A stretch of DNA of 12,699 nucleotides from Roseburia sp. CAG:309 (GTDB lineage: Bacteria; Bacillota; Clostridia; Lachnospirales; Lachnospiraceae), in contig FR894069.1 in NCBI GenBank assembly GCA_000434115.1, forward strand, positions 68,554 to 81,252. The letters run 5' to 3'. Each line of letters begins with the position of its first letter. The first letter of the stretch is position 1. The position numbers and the translations under genes were made by a program. The notes below the pieces were generated by a model, which was given only the letters and a program-made list of their open reading frames with translations, did not search any database and was not told the origin of the DNA. Shown piece after piece: positions 6,641 to 12,644 of the stretch.

Positions 6641-7825
6641 ATGATATCAGAACAGATGCAGCAATTGGTAAAAGGAAGTTCTGTGATCCGCGCCATGTTT
6701 GAAGAAGGAAAGATCATGGCGAAAAAATACGGAGCAGAAAATGTATATGATTTCAGCTTGGGAAATCCGAGTGTAGAGCCGCCGGCAGAAGTGAAGCGGG
6801 CGATGATCGACGTGCTGGAAAATGAGCCGCCGGGATATGTTCATGGATATATGAGTAATTCCGGTTATGAGGAAGTTCGTGCTGCCATCGCAAACCATCT
6901 GAATACACAATTTGATACCCATTTTCATGAGGAAAATATTGTCATGACCGTGGGAGCCGCCGGAGGGCTCAATGTCGCATTGAAAACCTTGTTAAATCCG
7001 GGCGATGAAGTAATTGTGTTTGCTCCGTATTTTGGAGAATACAATAATTATGTGGCAAATTACGGCGGAAAGGTCGTTGTGATCTCTCCGGACACCGCGA
7101 CGTTTATGCCAAAATTAGATGAATTGGAGAAAAAAATAACAGCAAAGACCAAAGCTGTCATTATCAATACGCCAAACAATCCTACAGGTGTAGTATATTC
7201 TGAAAAAGTGCTGCAGGATCTGGCAAAAGTGCTGGAGGACAAGCAGACCGGATTTGGTACAGACATTTACCTGATTTCCGATGAGCCTTATCGAGAACTC
7301 GTTTATGGCGGTGTGGAAGTCCCATATGTGACAAAATATTATGCCAATACGATTGTTGGATATTCTTACAGCAAGTCATTATCTTTACCGGGAGAGCGTA
7401 TCGGCTATCTCGTGCTGCCGGATGAAATGGCAGATGCGGAAGACATGATCGGAGCCGCCAATGTGGCGACACGTATCCTCGGCTTTGTCAATGCACCGTC
7501 ACTTCAGCAGCTGACGATCGCACGTTGTCTGGATGCCAAAGTGGATGTGGAAATTTATGACAAAAACCGCAGACTTCTCGTAGACAGCCTGCGCAAATTT
7601 GGATTTGAGTGTGCGAGCCCGGATGGTGCCTTTTATCTGTTTGTAAAGACGCTGGAAGACGATGACAAAGCATTTGTGGCGAGAGCCAAAGAAGAGCATC
7701 TTCTCTTGGTGCCGGGAAGTTCTTTTGCGTGCCCGGGTTACGTGCGTATCGCGTATTGTGTAGACTATGATATGATCGAGAGATCGCTGCCGGCATTTGA
7801 ACGACTGGCAGAAAGTTATAAATAA
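6641..7825 (+). CDS. Class I/II pyridoxal-phosphate aminotransferase (AspB-like)
   Basis: This is a 394-residue fold-type I PLP enzyme that would move an amino group between an amino acid and a 2-oxo acid in the cytoplasm. The motifs are in order: NTPNNPTG (cofactor-contacting Asn), LISDEPYRELVYG (Asp to the pyridine nitrogen), SYSKSLSLPGERIGY with Schiff-base Lys245, and YVRIAYC with the substrate-carboxylate Arg. The length is normal for the aspartate/aromatic aminotransferase group, but the amino acid used cannot be read from the sequence. An AAGGAAGGG ribosome site lies just upstream of ATG 6641. The gene sits 29 nt after the PilZ receptor and 12 nt before the hisC start, so it is probably co-transcribed with hisC. 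Many Clostridia annotate this type as a generic pyridoxal phosphate-dependent aminotransferase. Confidence 0.93.
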   Translation: MISEQMQQLVKGSSVIRAMFEEGKIMAKKYGAENVYDFSLGNPSVEPPAEVKRAMIDVLENEPPGYVHGYMSNSGYEEVRAAIANHLNTQFDTHFHEENIVMTVGAAGGLNVALKTLLNPGDEVIVFAPYFGEYNNYVANYGGKVVVISPDTATFMPKLDELEKKITAKTKAVIINTPNNPTGVVYSEKVLQDLAKVLEDKQTGFGTDIYLISDEPYRELVYGGVEVPYVTKYYANTIVGYSYSKSLSLPGERIGYLVLPDEMADAEDMIGAANVATRILGFVNAPSLQQLTIARCLDAKVDVEIYDKNRRLLVDSLRKFGFECASPDGAFYLFVKTLEDDDKAFVARAKEEHLLLVPGSSFACPGYVRIAYCVDYDMIERSLPAFERLAESYK

Positions 7826-7827
7826 AT

Positions 7828-7832
7828 GGAGG
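7828..7832 (+). promoter_or_regulatory. Ribosome site that sets the hisC start
   Basis: GGAGG at 7828-7832 overlaps the ATG at 7826, so that codon cannot use it. ATG 7838 lies 5 nt downstream and ATG 7835 only 2 nt downstream. ATG 7838 is the best start and removes four residues from the longest frame. Confidence 0.65.
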
Positions 7833-7837
7833 CTATG

Positions 7838-8905
7838 ATGAGTAACGAGATGAAATGGGCAAAAAATGTCCGCAAAGTGACCCCGTATGTGCCGGGAGAA
7901 CAGCCAAAACAGACCAATATCATTAAATTAAATACCAACGAAAATCCGTATCCGCCGTCACCGAAAGTATTTGACGAGCATGGAAAAGTAAATGTGTCCG
8001 GATTTTCCCTGTACCCGGATCCTTCGGCTTCCGTTTTGGTCGAAGCATTGGCAAAATACCACGGAATCGGAGCAGATCAGGTATTTACCGGTGTGGGTTC
8101 TGACGATGTGCTGGCACTTGCCTTTTTAACCTTTTTTAATTCGGATACGCCAATCCTTTTTCCGGATATCACCTATTCGTTTTATCCGGTCTGGGCGGAA
8201 GTATACCGCATTCCGTATGAATGCCCGCCATTGCAGGAAGATTTTACAATAAATGTGAATGATTATAAAAAGAAAAATGGTGGAGTTGTGATCACCAATC
8301 CCAATGCGCCGACATCGATCGCGTTGGGAACTTCGCAGGTGGAAGAGATCATTGCTGCCAATCCGGAAGTCGTTGTCATTATCGATGAAGCTTACGTGGA
8401 TTTTGGCGGCGAAAGCGTACTGCCGTTAATTGACAAATACGACAACCTTCTTGTCGTTCGTACGTATTCCAAATCGCGTTCTATGGCCGGTATGCGTATC
8501 GGTTATGCGATGGGAAATTCGGCATTGATCCAGGCAATGAAGGACGTGAAGGAGTCCATCAATTCCTATACGATGAATACCGAGTCGATTTTGATCGGAG
8601 CCGCTTCTCTGGAAGATGAGGAGTATTTCCAGGAAAATATTAAGAAGGTTATGAACACCCGCGCAAAGACAAAAGAAGGATTGGAAAAACTTGGATTTGA
8701 TGTCAAAGAATCCTGCACCAATTTCCTCTTTGCGGGACACAAGGACGTTCCGGCCAAAGAAATATTTGAGAAACTCCGTGAAAAGGGCATTTTCGTGCGT
8801 TATTTCAATAAACCGCGTATTTGTGATTATCTGCGTATTACGATTGGTACCGATGAACAGATGGAATGCTTCTTAAAGGAAGTAAAAGCGATTTTACAGC
8901 AGTAA
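7838..8905 (+). CDS. hisC: Histidinol-phosphate aminotransferase
   Basis: The 355-residue product is predicted to convert imidazole-acetol phosphate plus glutamate to histidinol phosphate plus 2-oxoglutarate in histidine synthesis. HisC-type signatures include KLNTNENPYPPSP near the N-terminus, ITNPNAPTS, VVIIDEAYVDF, and TYSKSRSMAGMRIGYAMG with Schiff-base Lys212. The C-terminal substrate Arg lies in YLRITIGT. The length is normal. The rest of the his operon is not in this window, so this may be a stand-alone or second copy, and HisC-family enzymes can also serve aromatic amino acids. It directly follows another aminotransferase, which suggests one transcript. No terminator is visible in the 62 nt before the muramidase start. 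Confidence 0.9.
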   Translation: MSNEMKWAKNVRKVTPYVPGEQPKQTNIIKLNTNENPYPPSPKVFDEHGKVNVSGFSLYPDPSASVLVEALAKYHGIGADQVFTGVGSDDVLALAFLTFFNSDTPILFPDITYSFYPVWAEVYRIPYECPPLQEDFTINVNDYKKKNGGVVITNPNAPTSIALGTSQVEEIIAANPEVVVIIDEAYVDFGGESVLPLIDKYDNLLVVRTYSKSRSMAGMRIGYAMGNSALIQAMKDVKESINSYTMNTESILIGAASLEDEEYFQENIKKVMNTRAKTKEGLEKLGFDVKESCTNFLFAGHKDVPAKEIFEKLREKGIFVRYFNKPRICDYLRITIGTDEQMECFLKEVKAILQQ

Positions 8906-8956
8906 GGCACGCATCGGATTTTCTATCATAGGATAATACTAAGATGTTACCCGAAT

Positions 8957-8960
8957 GGAG
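8957..8960 (+). promoter_or_regulatory. Ribosome site that sets the muramidase start
   Basis: GGAG, 7 nt before ATG 8968, is better placed than anything in front of the longer-frame ATG at 8944, whose nearest purine stretch (AGGATAA) is weak and AT-rich. The start at 8968 places the conserved GIDVSHW strand at residues 9-15, as is usual for a bare GH25 domain. Confidence 0.5.
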
Positions 8961-8967
8961 AAAAGAA

Positions 8968-9615
8968 ATGCAAAGCCGAAGAAAATTAGAAGGAATCGAT
9001 GTCAGTCATTGGGAAGGCAGGATTGATTTTTCCGAGGTGCGCCGTGCCGGTATACGTATCGTCTATATTAAGGCGAGCGAGGGAGACCGGGGAGTAGATC
9101 CCGACTTCGAGCGCAATTACCGTGAAGCACAGACCGCGGGACTGAAGATTGGGTTTTATCATTATCTGACCGCGCGGACGGTCGAAGAGGGACGGGAACA
9201 AGCGAGACATTTTGCCGGGGTCATTCGGGAGAAGCACTACGAGGCTTGCCCGGTCATGGATTTTGAATCCTTTGCAGATCTGGACCGAGAGCAGATCAAT
9301 GCGGTGTCGCTTGCCTTTTTAAGAGAATTAGAGATGCTTACCAAGAAAACGGTGGCGGTTTACAGTGATGCCAGCAACGCAGCCAATGTATTTGACGAGC
9401 GGCTGGCATTTTATCCGCTCTGGATCGCCGAATACGGCGTAAAGCGACCGGAGATGAACAATGACTGGCGTGAGTGGGCCGGATGGCAGTATACGGACGC
9501 AGGGCGCGTCAGAGGGATCAAGGGAACCGTGGATCGTGATTACTTCACGGAGAAGATCCTGGCAGACCGAAGTACCGTGCTTCGCCCACGGGAATGTCCG
9601 GAAGAGGATAATTAG
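8968..9615 (+). CDS. Glycoside hydrolase family 25 protein (muramidase/lysozyme-like)
   Basis: The product is 215 residues and is essentially one GH25 barrel, a fold that cleaves N-acetylmuramic acid to N-acetylglucosamine bonds in peptidoglycan. Visible hallmarks are GIDVSHWEGRIDF (Asp11), VYIKASEGD, GFYHYLTA, the catalytic-type pair Asp98 and Glu100 in CPVMDFES, WIAEYG, and WQYTDAGRVRGIKGTVDRDYF near the end. There is no signal peptide, membrane helix or cell-wall-binding repeat, so how it reaches the wall is unclear. Phage-type GH25 endolysins are leaderless and rely on a holin, but no holin is beside this gene. It sits between hisC and a tRNA cluster, a common prophage insertion neighbourhood, so a domesticated phage lysin is one possibility; a housekeeping wall enzyme is another. 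It ends 14 nt before a bidirectional terminator hairpin. Confidence 0.9.
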   Translation: MQSRRKLEGIDVSHWEGRIDFSEVRRAGIRIVYIKASEGDRGVDPDFERNYREAQTAGLKIGFYHYLTARTVEEGREQARHFAGVIREKHYEACPVMDFESFADLDREQINAVSLAFLRELEMLTKKTVAVYSDASNAANVFDERLAFYPLWIAEYGVKRPEMNNDWREWAGWQYTDAGRVRGIKGTVDRDYFTEKILADRSTVLRPRECPEEDN

Positions 9616-9624
9616 ATAGAAATA

Positions 9625-9654
9625 GAAAAAAGACACGATGTTTATCGTGTCTTT
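9625..9654. terminator. Bidirectional intrinsic terminator between the muramidase gene and the tRNA operon
   Basis: AAGACACGAT at 9630-9639 pairs perfectly with ATCGTGTCTT at 9644-9653 around the loop GTTT. On the minus strand the stem is followed by a run of T, as expected for the end of the tRNA operon. On the plus strand the T-run is short (CTTTG), so it would be a weaker terminator for the muramidase gene. Confidence 0.8.
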
Positions 9655-9665
9655 GAAAATTCAAA

Positions 9666-9737
9666 CTGGGCTAGCTGGATTTGAACCAGCGAATGTAGGA
9701 GTCAAAGTCCTATGCCTTACCCCTTGGCGATAGCCCA
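9666..9737 (-). tRNA. tRNA-Gln (TTG)
   Basis: The minus strand folds into a full cloverleaf. The acceptor stem TGGGCTA pairs with TAGCCCA, the D-arm is GCC/GGC, and the anticodon stem TAGGA/TCCTA carries the loop CTTTGAC, giving anticodon TTG (codon CAA). The T-arm is GCTGG-TTCAAAT-CCAGC. The discriminator base is G, as in other bacterial glutamine tRNAs. CCA is not encoded. It is the last gene of the operon. Confidence 0.95.
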
Positions 9738-9740
9738 ACA

Positions 9741-9760
9741 TCCTACATATTAAAATAGGA
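9741..9760. repeat. Short inverted repeat in the His-Gln tRNA spacer
   Basis: TCCTA at 9741-9745 and TAGGA at 9756-9760 can pair around a 10-nt AT-rich loop, filling most of the 26-nt spacer. It may mark a processing site; the stem is only 5 bp, so this is weak. Confidence 0.35.
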
Positions 9761-9763
9761 AAA

Positions 9764-9838
9764 GGTGGGTAATGGGATTCGAACCCACGGCCTTCAGAGC
9801 CACAATCTGACGCGCTAACCAACTGCGCTATACCCACC
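9764..9838 (-). tRNA. tRNA-His (GTG)
   Basis: The minus strand gives a cloverleaf with acceptor GTGGGTA/TACCCAC, anticodon stem TCAGA/TCTGA and loop TTGTGGC, so the anticodon is GTG. The extra 5' G (position -1) facing C73, the identity mark of histidine tRNA, is encoded and included in the coordinates. The T-loop is TTCGAAT. CCA is not encoded. Confidence 0.96.
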
Positions 9839-9872
9839 AGATGAAATTCCAGCATATCAGCTGCTCATCCTG

Positions 9873-9895
9873 ACATATCCGAAATATGGATATGT
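9873..9895. repeat. Inverted repeat in the Arg-His tRNA spacer
   Basis: ACATATCC at 9873-9880 and GGATATGT at 9888-9895 form a perfect 8-bp stem with a 7-nt loop, two bases from the 3' end of tRNA-Arg. In the primary transcript it would lie just after that tRNA and could guide 3' trimming. Confidence 0.6.
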
Positions 9896-9897
9896 AT

Positions 9898-9971
<74 letters not shown>

Positions 9972-9974
9972 ACA

Positions 9975-10009
9975 TTGAAAAATCCGCTTTATCAAAAAAC
10001 GGTTTTCAA
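9975..10009. repeat. Inverted repeat in the Gly-Arg tRNA spacer
   Basis: TTGAAAA at 9975-9981 pairs with TTTTCAA at 10003-10009, continued by CCG at 9984-9986 against CGG at 10000-10002 after a 2-nt bulge. The structure fills almost the whole spacer between the two tRNA genes. Confidence 0.55.
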
Positions 10010-10010
10010 A

Positions 10011-10081
10011 AGCGGGTGATGGGAATCGAACCCACGTATCTAGCTTGGAAGGCTAGTGTTCTACCATTGAACTACACCCGC
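10011..10081 (-). tRNA. tRNA-Gly (TCC)
   Basis: The minus strand folds with acceptor GCGGGTG/CACCCGC, D-arm GTTC/GAAC, anticodon stem CTAGC/GCTAG and loop CTTCCAA, so the anticodon is TCC (codon GGA). The T-arm is GTGGG-TTCGATT-CCCAT (one G-T pair). The discriminator is T, as in Bacillus glycine tRNA. CCA is not encoded. Confidence 0.96.
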
Positions 10082-10090
10082 ATGTGTCTG

Positions 10091-10108
10091 CTATAGTTTA
10101 AACTATAG
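10091..10108. repeat. Perfect 18-nt palindrome in the Pro-Gly tRNA spacer
   Basis: CTATAGTTTAAACTATAG reads identically on both strands, with no loop bases. It lies 9 nt upstream of tRNA-Gly in the direction of transcription. It could be a processing stem or a dimeric protein site; it is too AT-rich and lacks the T-tail of a terminator. Confidence 0.7.
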
Positions 10109-10153
10109 CATCAATATGAAATTTATTTTGAAATGAAACAGGATGCTTCATGA

Positions 10154-10228
10154 TCGGGGTGACAGGATTCGAACCTGCGACCTCCTGGTCCCAAACCAGG
10201 CGCTCTAGCCAAGCTGAGCCACACCCCG
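10154..10228 (-). tRNA. tRNA-Pro (TGG)
   Basis: The minus strand folds with acceptor CGGGGTG/CACCCCG, D-arm GCTC/GAGC, anticodon stem CCTGG/CCAGG and loop TTTGGGA, so the anticodon is TGG (codon CCA). The T-arm is GCAGG-TTCGAAT-CCTGT. The discriminator is A. CCA is not encoded. It is the first gene of the operon, about 35 nt after the predicted transcription start. Confidence 0.96.
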
Positions 10229-10270
10229 GCTTGTTCTCTGCGATGTCTTATTTGTCACAACGCAAGACCT

Positions 10271-10299
10271 ATTATATTATACGGGGAAACATTTGTCAA
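10271..10299 (-). promoter_or_regulatory. Consensus sigma-A promoter of the tRNA operon
   Basis: Read on the minus strand, TTGACA (10299-10294) and TATAAT (10276-10271) are separated by exactly 17 nt, a perfect match to consensus. The bases further upstream (about 10300-10350) are almost pure A/T with A- and T-tracts, like an UP element. A start near 10264 precedes tRNA-Pro. This fits a strong stable-RNA promoter. Confidence 0.92.
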
Positions 10300-10356
10300 T
10301 ACTTTTTTTGAAAAAAATTGAAAAATTTTTTTATGCTTAATTTTATGTTGATTTTA

Positions 10357-10385
10357 TTGACTTGAAGACCGTTTTGTAAGAAAAT
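10357..10385 (+). promoter_or_regulatory. Possible promoter of the thioesterase-phosphoesterase pair
   Basis: TTGACT at 10357-10362 and GAAAAT at 10380-10385 have a 17-nt spacer; the -35 box is good and the -10 box poor. TATAAG at 10385 looks better as a -10 but is 22 nt away. The 10230-10450 gap otherwise holds only the divergent tRNA promoter and its AT-rich tract, so a plus-strand promoter is expected here. Confidence 0.35.
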
Positions 10386-10450
10386 ATAAGTGGCAGAAAC
10401 ATCGGAAAGTTTTCTGCTGATTTACGGACAAGTACGAGGAGGAAAAGAAT

Positions 10451-10828
10451 ATGAATACAGGTATAAAAGGAATACAGAAAGTAGTTGTGGGTGAAAATAA
10501 TTCTGCAAAGACCATGGGAAGCGGAATGCTGGATGTGTTTGCTACCCCGGCAATGATCGCATTGATGGAAGAGACGGCGTGGAAGAGCGTTGCAGATGAA
10601 TTAGACGAGGGTTGTGGAACCGTAGGGATCCATCTGGATGTGTCACACGATGCACCGACACCGCTTGGCATGACGGTGACCTGCGAGAGTGAATTGATCG
10701 CTGTAGAAGGAAGAAAACTGACGTTCCGCGTGGAAGCAAAAGATGAGAGAGGAACGATCGGAAAAGGGATTCACGAGCGTTTTATCGTAAATGATGAAAA
10801 ATTTCAGGCGAAAGCAAATCAAAGATAG
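10451..10828 (+). CDS. FlK-like hot-dog fold thioesterase
   Basis: The 125-residue cytoplasmic protein resembles the fluoroacetyl-CoA thioesterase (FlK) family of single hot-dog domains, which hydrolyse acyl-CoA thioesters. Thr32 (in FATPAM), Glu40 (in LMEETA) and His66 (in DVSHDAPTPLGM) keep the same mutual spacing as the Thr42/Glu50/His76 set known for FlK, so catalysis is plausible. The natural substrate in gut Clostridia is unknown, and fluoroacetate resistance should not be inferred. AGGAGG lies 8 nt before ATG 10451. The phosphoesterase start is 15 nt after the last base of this gene, pointing to one transcript. The divergent tRNA operon promoter lies upstream. Confidence 0.85.
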   Translation: MNTGIKGIQKVVVGENNSAKTMGSGMLDVFATPAMIALMEETAWKSVADELDEGCGTVGIHLDVSHDAPTPLGMTVTCESELIAVEGRKLTFRVEAKDERGTIGKGIHERFIVNDEKFQAKANQR

Positions 10829-10832
10829 AAAT

Positions 10833-10836
10833 GGAG
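10833..10836 (+). promoter_or_regulatory. Ribosome site that sets the phosphoesterase start
   Basis: GGAG at 10833-10836 lies 6 nt before ATG 10843 and overlaps the longer-frame ATG at 10831, which has no ribosome site of its own. The start at 10843 gives MRYYISDLHFFH, the usual beginning for this family. Confidence 0.65.
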
Positions 10837-10842
10837 AATACG

Positions 10843-11487
10843 ATGCGGTACTATATATCCGATCTGCATTTTTTTCATGAGAATCTGAATCATAGTCTCG
10901 ACTGCCGGGGATTTGCCTCGGCGCGTGAAATGAATGAATATATTATTGAAAAGTGGAATAAAAAAGTAAGAGAAGGGGATGAAGTGGTGATCCTCGGAGA
11001 TTTTTCTGCCGGTCATGCGGAAGAGACCAATGAGGTGCTGCGATGTCTGCACGGCAGAGTGTTTCTGATCGAAGGCAATCACGATCATGTGATTCGCCAC
11101 CGTAAATTTGATGCCTCACGCTTTGGCTGGATTAAGCCGTATGCGGAAGTACACGACAACAAGCGCAAGGTCATATTGAGCCATTATCCCATCTTCTGTT
11201 ACAACGGACAGTACCGCCTCGACGACGAGGGGAATCCAAAGAGTTATATGCTTTACGGACATGTGCATGATTCGCATGATGAAGTTCTTGTCAATGAATT
11301 TATATACCGCACGCGGCAGTCAATGGTAAAATCGCGTTATGTGGAAGAACCGAGGCCGATTCCCTGTCATATGATAAACTGTTTCTGTATGTTCTCCGAT
11401 TACACTCCGTTGACGCTGGACGAGTGGATCGAAGTGGACGAAAAGCGGCGGCAGCAATTGTGGGAAAAAAGCAACTATTTGCAATAG
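10843..11487 (+). CDS. Calcineurin-like metallophosphoesterase
   Basis: This is a single-domain, two-metal phosphoesterase of 214 residues. All five family blocks are present: Asp7-x-His9 (SDLHF), Gly52-Asp53 (LGDF), Gly78-Asn-His-Asp81 (EGNHDH), His114 (LSHYP) and Gly139-His140-x-His142 (YGHVHD). Such proteins hydrolyse phosphomonoesters or phosphodiesters, and the substrate here cannot be read. There is no signal peptide, so it should act in the cytoplasm. The C-terminal 60 residues (after GHVH) include a Cys-containing stretch, MINCFCMF, that is common in this subgroup. It follows the thioesterase gene closely. Its stop codon lies inside a hairpin that may end transcription, and the next gene's promoter overlaps that hairpin. 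Confidence 0.9.
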   Translation: MRYYISDLHFFHENLNHSLDCRGFASAREMNEYIIEKWNKKVREGDEVVILGDFSAGHAEETNEVLRCLHGRVFLIEGNHDHVIRHRKFDASRFGWIKPYAEVHDNKRKVILSHYPIFCYNGQYRLDDEGNPKSYMLYGHVHDSHDEVLVNEFIYRTRQSMVKSRYVEEPRPIPCHMINCFCMFSDYTPLTLDEWIEVDEKRRQQLWEKSNYLQ

Positions 11488-11497
11488 TTGTTATTTT
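11472..11497 (+). terminator. AT-rich hairpin over the phosphoesterase stop codon, possible weak terminator
   Basis: CAACTATT at 11472-11479 and AATAGTTG at 11483-11490 form a perfect 8-bp stem with a 3-nt loop, followed by TTATTTT. The TAG stop codon (11485-11487) is part of the stem. The low GC content makes it a weak terminator at best. Confidence 0.4.
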
Positions 11498-11507
11498 GTG
11501 TTACACT
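11479..11507 (+). promoter_or_regulatory. Likely promoter of the NYN-domain gene
   Basis: TTGCAA at 11479-11484 and TACACT at 11502-11507 are separated by 17 nt, with TGT directly before the -10 box (extended -10). Transcription would begin near 11514 and leave a short leader to the ribosome site at 11534. The -35 box lies within the preceding hairpin. Confidence 0.45.
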
Positions 11508-11533
11508 GTATATGGTGATTCAAATAATAAGGA

Positions 11534-11540
11534 AAGGAGG
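11534..11540 (+). promoter_or_regulatory. Ribosome site that sets the NYN gene start
   Basis: AAGGAGG is 6 nt before ATG 11547. The longest open frame begins at 11424, inside the phosphoesterase gene, and would add 41 residues with no ribosome site, so 11547 is chosen. Confidence 0.85.
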
Positions 11541-11546
11541 AAGATA

Positions 11547-12299
11547 ATGTTCGGGAAATCGAAAAAACGAGAGGCGGTTGCCTTTGTCGATTATGAACAC
11601 TGGTTTTACGGATATTCAAATCGTTTTCAGATGCGTCCCAATGTAGATGAATGGCTGAAGGAATTAAAAAATGAATTTCATATGAAAGACATATTTTTCT
11701 TTGGGGATTTTTCAGAACCAAATATTGGAAAAGACTTGGATCGTCTTAAAAAAATTACATCTGGTATCGTGCATACAGCGAGCGAGAAAATTGGCGTAGA
11801 TAAAGATTTTACTGATGTTATCATTTTGGATCAGATTTACCGCTATGCGTCAAAAAAGAAAAGTCCGGATGTGTATATTTTATTTACCGGTGATGCACAT
11901 TTTCTTAAAGTGGCAGAGTATTTGAAAGAACTTGGGAAAAAAGTTATTATTTACGGCGTGAAGTTTGCCTTTAGCAATCATTTGAAATCCATAGCGACAA
12001 GCTATGTTGAGATGCCACGGCAGTCACAGGAAAAGGATCATTACAATGATTTGATATTTGTAAGTTTGTACCGTTTGCGCGCGAAACCACGTACGTTAGT
12101 TACGTATTGGAAAACGGTGAAAAGTGTGGCAGAGTACAACAAAGTTCCGAAAGAACGGGTAAAGCTTGCCTTAGATAATCTGCTTCGTCAAAAATATATT
12201 CAGGAAACAGAGCAGGTTGGTTACAATGGCAAACTTGTAGATGTATTGACCGTCGATTGGGATCGTGTTCAAAGAGATGGGATATGGTCGAAAAATTAA
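11547..12299 (+). CDS. NYN-domain protein (PIN-like nuclease) with C-terminal winged-helix-like region
   Basis: The 250-residue protein begins with a NYN (LabA/DUF88, PIN-like) domain at about residues 8-155. Its acidic metal-site candidates are Asp15 in AFVDYEHWF, Asp90 and Asp95 in FTDVIILDQIY, and Asp116 in LFTGDAHFLKVAEYL. The strand KKVIIYGVKF closes the fold. Members of this fold are usually metal-dependent ribonucleases. From about residue 170 to the end, a helix-rich stretch with VAEYNKVPKERVKLALDNLL followed by KYIQETEQVGYNGKLVDVLTV looks like a winged helix that could bind nucleic acid or an operator. The protein is cytoplasmic with no signal peptide. It appears to be transcribed alone, from its own promoter to a strong terminator. 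An RNA-cleaving or regulatory role is inferred from the fold; the target is unknown. Confidence 0.85.
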   Translation: MFGKSKKREAVAFVDYEHWFYGYSNRFQMRPNVDEWLKELKNEFHMKDIFFFGDFSEPNIGKDLDRLKKITSGIVHTASEKIGVDKDFTDVIILDQIYRYASKKKSPDVYILFTGDAHFLKVAEYLKELGKKVIIYGVKFAFSNHLKSIATSYVEMPRQSQEKDHYNDLIFVSLYRLRAKPRTLVTYWKTVKSVAEYNKVPKERVKLALDNLLRQKYIQETEQVGYNGKLVDVLTVDWDRVQRDGIWSKN

Positions 12300-12315
12300 G
12301 ACAGGAAACAATCAG

Positions 12316-12348
12316 GAGGCACTTGCAGAGACTGGCAGTGCCTCTTTT
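12316..12348 (+). terminator. Intrinsic terminator after the NYN gene
   Basis: GAGGCAC at 12316-12322 pairs with GTGCCTC at 12338-12344, continued by TGC/GCA with one bulged T, around an 8-nt loop, and is followed by TTTT. It lies 16 nt after the stop codon and separates this gene from the zinc-ribbon gene. Confidence 0.85.
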
Positions 12349-12362
12349 CCACCAATTTCTAA

Positions 12363-12391
12363 TTGATTTTTTTGACGTTGTGTAGTATAAT
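12363..12391 (+). promoter_or_regulatory. Near-consensus sigma-A promoter of the zinc-ribbon gene
   Basis: TTGATT at 12363-12368 and TATAAT at 12386-12391 have a 17-nt spacer. Transcription would begin near 12398, only about 8 nt before the ATG at 12406, which argues against that codon as the translation start. Confidence 0.75.
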
Positions 12392-12450
12392 AAATAAAGT
12401 TAATTATGCTTCGGCAATGCTGGAAGCAGTATAAAATGAGGTGCATAGAT

Positions 12451-12642
12451 TTGAAAGAGGAAAATACAAAAATTCTCGTTACATGTCCTGTATGTGGATA
12501 TCAGGAAGAAGTAGAAGATTTTAATAAAGACAATGAAGTTTGTACGCATTGTGGAAAGAGTACCTATACTTTTCGAACGGTAAACAGTATTCGAAAAGTG
12601 TTTGTCGGGGAGTTAAAGAAAAAAGAACGCGGTGAAGAATAA
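12451..12642 (+). CDS. Small zinc-ribbon protein of unknown function
   Basis: I do not recognise a named family. The 63-residue product has two Cys pairs, CPVCG and CTHCG, separated by 15 residues between inner cysteines, a typical zinc-ribbon spacing. The tail is basic then acidic (IRKVFVGELKKKERGEE). TTG 12451 is chosen because GAGGTG, a 6-nt match to the anti-Shine-Dalgarno sequence, lies 7 nt upstream. ATG 12436 has only a weak GGAAG, and ATG 12406 is almost at the predicted transcription start. If ATG 12436 is used the protein gains five residues (MRCID). The domain could bind nucleic acid or protein; small ribbons like this often serve as structural or regulatory partners. It is transcribed alone. 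Confidence 0.65.
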   Translation: MKEENTKILVTCPVCGYQEEVEDFNKDNEVCTHCGKSTYTFRTVNSIRKVFVGELKKKERGEE

Positions 12643-12644
12643 TC

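Noticed and set aside
10300..10350. A- and T-tracts before the tRNA promoter as a terminator
   Set aside because: There is no GC stem; the location directly upstream of a consensus -35 box fits an UP element better.
10805..10828. The peptide AKANQR shared by the thioesterase C-terminus and the PilZ receptor N-terminus
   Set aside because: Six residues in unrelated proteins at unrelated positions; the DNA around them differs, so coincidence is the simplest reading.
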